Assembly (NCBI GenBank): GCA_029776205.1 | Contig: JAKOTQ010000096.1 | Coordinates: 37,771 to 101,770, forward strand | DNA length: 64,000 nt | DNA from: Bacillota bacterium | Lineage (GTDB): Bacteria > Bacillota > UBA4882 > UBA8346 | Direction: 5' to 3' | In this document: one piece after another, positions 61,509 to 64,000 of the stretch | Position numbering within the stretch: the first letter of the stretch is position 1 | Layout: the number at the start of each line of letters is the position of its first letter | Translations under genes and position numbers: made by a program | The notes under the pieces: generated by a model | What the model saw: the letters and a program-made list of their open reading frames with translations, nothing else | The model's database searches: none | Told to the model about the DNA's origin: nothing

Positions 61509-62927
61509 TTAAAGTTTATACCTTACCGTATATTCAATTACTTGCTCTCCACCGGCAGGAATTGTCACGTTAAACTCGACTTTTCCCGCTTCGCTTTTTC
61601 GATACGGTTGATTGCTCGAGATAATCTTAGATTCATGCCATCCGGAAATATTTTCAATCGCTGTAATACTGACGGATTCTTGCTTATGATTGCGTAACGT
61701 AATCTTATACGTTTCTTCCCTAACGTTTTTAGCCGGCTCTTTCACTTGGACCCGGATCCGTTCCCCGACAATATCAAATGCGTTACCAAGATAAATCCGG
61801 ACTTTCTCATCTTTCGGCGTGTGATCGATCCGATCTTCGCCAATCAGTTGCAGCGAACCTTCATGATCCGCCTTTTGAACTCGGATAACCCCTTTGGGAA
61901 GCGGCATACCCAAATGATTCGCCGAGCTGTTTTCAAACTCCAGCATCACTTTGACCTTTTTAGAATCTGCCATCCCTTCATAAACATATCGCTTTTGAAC
62001 CGGTACAGCCGCTACAGTCAATAACTCCACTTGTTTCAGTTGATTATTTTTCAAAGTGGTCGGCCGAGTCAAGGTATAAAGATGATATTCAAAAAAGCTC
62101 TGTTCCTGGAAACCCGAATTTGCAACATCCTGGGCCATTTCAGCTTTGAGGAATTTGGTGGCATAGGCCCTTTCTTCTTCCGGTGCCCGGTGAACATCTC
62201 CGGCCACCAGTTTCAACCGAGCGCCGGAGTAATCTATACCACTATGATTCGTTAAGGTAACCCACCCCATGAAATCGATCCGATCGTCATTTTCACTGAT
62301 TGTTGCAATATAATCCGCCTTCCACGAGAGTCCTCCGGTTAAATAGCTGACTTCCACCAGGCGTTTGGCCGTCGGATTGGTATTTTGAAGTTCCCACACC
62401 AATGTAGGCCGAACCATCAATCCTCCCGGCAATTTTGAAAAAATAATGGACTTAACCTGCGCGGACTGGACAATTCGGACTTCTCCCCCATTGGGTTCTG
62501 AAGCAATGATCAAATTTTCCCCGGCCCCCAGCAAATATCCTTCCACCATTTCTCCCTGAAGGTCGGTAATCTGTATTTTTTGCCCTAAATACTTCTGTAA
62601 TAACTTAGACCCATTCACAATATCATGTTCAAAGTTTTGCTCCAAAACTCGGACACCCGCTAAACCCGGAATGCGAATCATCACCGACGATGGATCCAAC
62701 AATGCCGACACTTCACTGAAACTCAGGGTACTAACCCCCGATAACAACTCCAAATATCGTTGATCCTTCACCAATGCCAGCTGTTCATTGTAAATAGTCA
62801 ACTCGATTCCCGTTATAGGTTTATCTTGGGTGTAAACAGGTTTTTCAATCGCGCCCCATACCGTGGTCACTGAAAAAATCAAATAAATCAAGCAACCAAT
62901 GGTTGAATAACGATATATTCGTTTCAT
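61509..62927 (-). CDS. DUF4139-domain secreted protein
   Basis: 472 residues from ATG 62927 (AAGGGGG 8 bases upstream); the start at 62987 adds a stretch without ribosome site. A signal peptide (ending TVWGA) precedes an N-terminal DUF4140-like part (ITGIELTIYNEQLALVKDQR, LLSGVSTLSFSEVSALLDPS) and a DUF4139 core (VSYLTGGLSWKADYIATISE, TLTNHSGIDYSGARLKLVAG). The C-terminal region ends VTIPAGGEQVIEYTVRYKL. The family has no settled function; the domain is all-beta and expected in the periplasm. A sigma-H-like promoter lies about 100 bases upstream. Confidence 0.83.
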   Translation of the reverse strand: MKRIYRYSTIGCLIYLIFSVTTVWGAIEKPVYTQDKPITGIELTIYNEQLALVKDQRYLELLSGVSTLSFSEVSALLDPSSVMIRIPGLAGVRVLEQNFEHDIVNGSKLLQKYLGQKIQITDLQGEMVEGYLLGAGENLIIASEPNGGEVRIVQSAQVKSIIFSKLPGGLMVRPTLVWELQNTNPTAKRLVEVSYLTGGLSWKADYIATISENDDRIDFMGWVTLTNHSGIDYSGARLKLVAGDVHRAPEEERAYATKFLKAEMAQDVANSGFQEQSFFEYHLYTLTRPTTLKNNQLKQVELLTVAAVPVQKRYVYEGMADSKKVKVMLEFENSSANHLGMPLPKGVIRVQKADHEGSLQLIGEDRIDHTPKDEKVRIYLGNAFDIVGERIRVQVKEPAKNVREETYKITLRNHKQESVSITAIENISGWHESKIISSNQPYRKSEAGKVEFNVTIPAGGEQVIEYTVRYKL

Positions 62928-63027
62928 TATGATCCCCCTTCCCTTGCATTTAGACAACCCAAAAGGCCCTTTTGTTCCATCAATCATCTGACCTGAAAGC
63001 GGATTAATTTTCCATTCTCGGGATCAT

Positions 63028-63053
63028 TATTCGATAGAAGATTTATTCAACCT
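63028..63053 (-). promoter_or_regulatory. Sigma-H-like promoter of the DUF4139 gene
   Basis: Minus strand AGGTTGA, 11 bases, ATCGAATA. Leader to the ATG is about 95 bases. Confidence 0.45.
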
Positions 63054-63069
63054 TTATACTGCAAAGGAT

Positions 63070-64000
63070 TCATCCACTTTTCTCTCCCTGATAGGCAATC
63101 CCAGCCATCTTTGCATATAAAGGATCCAAGGCCACCAAATCTTCCCGACTGACCTTACGCAAACTATCTTTTCCCAACAACCGGGTAAGCTCAACCATCT
63201 CCTGAACACAACTTTGCAAATAGTGATGCAAATGTTCTCCGCCCAAGTCCGGATTGAATTGTGGCACCTTTTTCCCCTGAAAGAACATCAATTCCGTCGG
63301 TGGCTCCCAAGGGATGGTCTTGGCCACTTGAGTATGGGTGATCAGCAAGGCTGCAATCGTTCCAATTAATACTGCATCAGCCCCCATGGCAAGACACTTT
63401 AAAAAATCTCCGGGAGCGACAAGACCCCCTCCAACCATCAATGATACCTTGCCTTTTAACTGATTTTTTTCAAAAAAACGAACTGCTCGGCATAATGCCG
63501 GAAAAAACGGTAATCCGACATGATCCTGAAAAATCGGCGGAGAGCCATGGGTTCCTCCTTCGATTCCGTCAAAAGCAATAACATCCGCTCCGGCCTCCAC
63601 CATAATCTCCAGTTCTTTCTCCAGATGATGGGTAGCGCCAAACTTAAATGCAATGGGTACCCCACCGGATACGGATTTTAAATAACGGACAAATCCTGGC
63701 AAATCATCATGTTCCATCTTTGGTAAATGAGTATCGATCAATAGATCCAAACCGGGAATTGATCCGACCCGCTTGGCAAAATCCGGAGTAACTTTAAACC
63801 CTTTAATACGAATGGGAGAAGAGCTCCAGGCTCCATGGCCTAACCCAATTTCAATCAAATGGACCTGATTCAATATGTTCTCATTACGGGACCAAAATGC
63901 CCGAGGCAATTGGAGAATATATCGTTCAGCCTTATCCCTGTCCTCTTGAAGAAAAGGACCGTTTCCCGAATTAAAGCCTGTTCCCGCCAAATTGGCTGCC
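63070..64000 (-). CDS. FMN-binding glutamate-synthase-family protein, C-terminal part (5' end outside window)
   Basis: The frame stays open to the window edge, so the N-terminus is missing; 310 residues are visible. The fold is the TIM-barrel central domain of glutamate synthase: IEIGLGHGAWSSSPIRIKGF, VIAFDGIEGGTHGSPP (FMN phosphate site), VSLMVGGGLVAPGDFLKCLA and GADAVLIGTIAALL. Stand-alone members of this family lack the amidotransferase part and their substrates are mostly unknown. An apparent TTG start at 63990 is not trusted, because the reading frame continues through residues such as AANLAGTGFNSGNGP. Confidence 0.87.
   Translation of the reverse strand, partial: AANLAGTGFNSGNGPFLQEDRDKAERYILQLPRAFWSRNENILNQVHLIEIGLGHGAWSSSPIRIKGFKVTPDFAKRVGSIPGLDLLIDTHLPKMEHDDLPGFVRYLKSVSGGVPIAFKFGATHHLEKELEIMVEAGADVIAFDGIEGGTHGSPPIFQDHVGLPFFPALCRAVRFFEKNQLKGKVSLMVGGGLVAPGDFLKCLAMGADAVLIGTIAALLITHTQVAKTIPWEPPTELMFFQGKKVPQFNPDLGGEHLHHYLQSCVQEMVELTRLLGKDSLRKVSREDLVALDPLYAKMAGIAYQGEKSG

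Overview
The window reads as chromosome of an anaerobic-type, endospore-forming Firmicute that also builds a lipopolysaccharide-type outer membrane. The Firmicute side is shown by an alpha/beta small acid-soluble spore protein, a SpoIVB-type S55 peptidase, a DivIC/FtsB protein coupled to a GerE-like regulator, iron-sulfur serine dehydratase split into two subunits, LL-diaminopimelate aminotransferase, AGGAGG-type ribosome sites with many TTG starts, and a recurring sigma-H-like promoter. The outer-membrane side is shown by LptA, LptC, LptD, LptF, LpxD, three Skp/OmpH proteins, BamA, TamB, TolC and an RND pump. Together with pectin lyases this suggests the Limnochordia/Hydrogenispora neighbourhood of diderm Firmicutes. 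That placement is inference from gene content; no 16S rRNA or tRNA gene is present.

Layout. 1-4.2 kb: serine dehydratase (plus strand), then a PilZ protein, a BTAD regulator with a decayed GGDEF-like domain, and an L,D-transpeptidase (minus strand). 4.3-10.3 kb: a five-gene minus-strand operon with its own promoter and terminator. It encodes two related secreted beta-sandwich proteins, a large secreted chaperone-like protein, a secretin-like protein, and a second secretin-like protein fused to a predicted beta-barrel and interrupted by a one-base frameshift. I know no described system with this composition, and it is the best candidate here for a new surface-fibre or export system. 10.4-14.1 kb: DinB, a duplicated 72-bp repeat, rpsU, a HIT protein and MtaB.

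14.2-36.1 kb is the outer-membrane block, all on the minus strand. Transcription runs TamB-linked S55 peptidase, tamB, a sigma factor, a membrane-anchored protein, bamA, an unrecognised outer-membrane barrel, three Skp-like proteins, lpxD, then lptF-lptD-lptC-lptA and on into yprB-like and yhaM-like nucleases. LpxD adds acyl chains to lipid A precursors, the Lpt proteins move the finished glycolipid outward, Skp-like proteins escort barrels, BamA inserts them, and TamB supports envelope lipid or protein traffic. An intrinsic terminator just before lptF separates the bam/lpx and lpt units.

36.2-43.2 kb: a TetR regulator, a carboxylesterase, and a three-gene secreted-lipoprotein operon (PL9 pectate lyase, PL1 pectate lyase, and a repeat lipoprotein that shares its C-terminal module with the PL1 enzyme). 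43.5-50.3 kb: SASP, LOG-family protein, ZIP transporter, DUF815 ATPase, Tex, DivIC-like and GerE-like proteins. 50.4-56.7 kb: a TetR-controlled tripartite efflux operon (TolC, membrane fusion lipoprotein, RND pump) with a clear operator next to a sigma-A promoter. 56.9-58.9 kb: a 21-residue membrane microprotein and an ABC-2 exporter. 59-64 kb: a pectinesterase without a signal peptide, DapL, a DUF4139 protein, and the C-terminal part of an FMN-binding glutamate-synthase-family protein.
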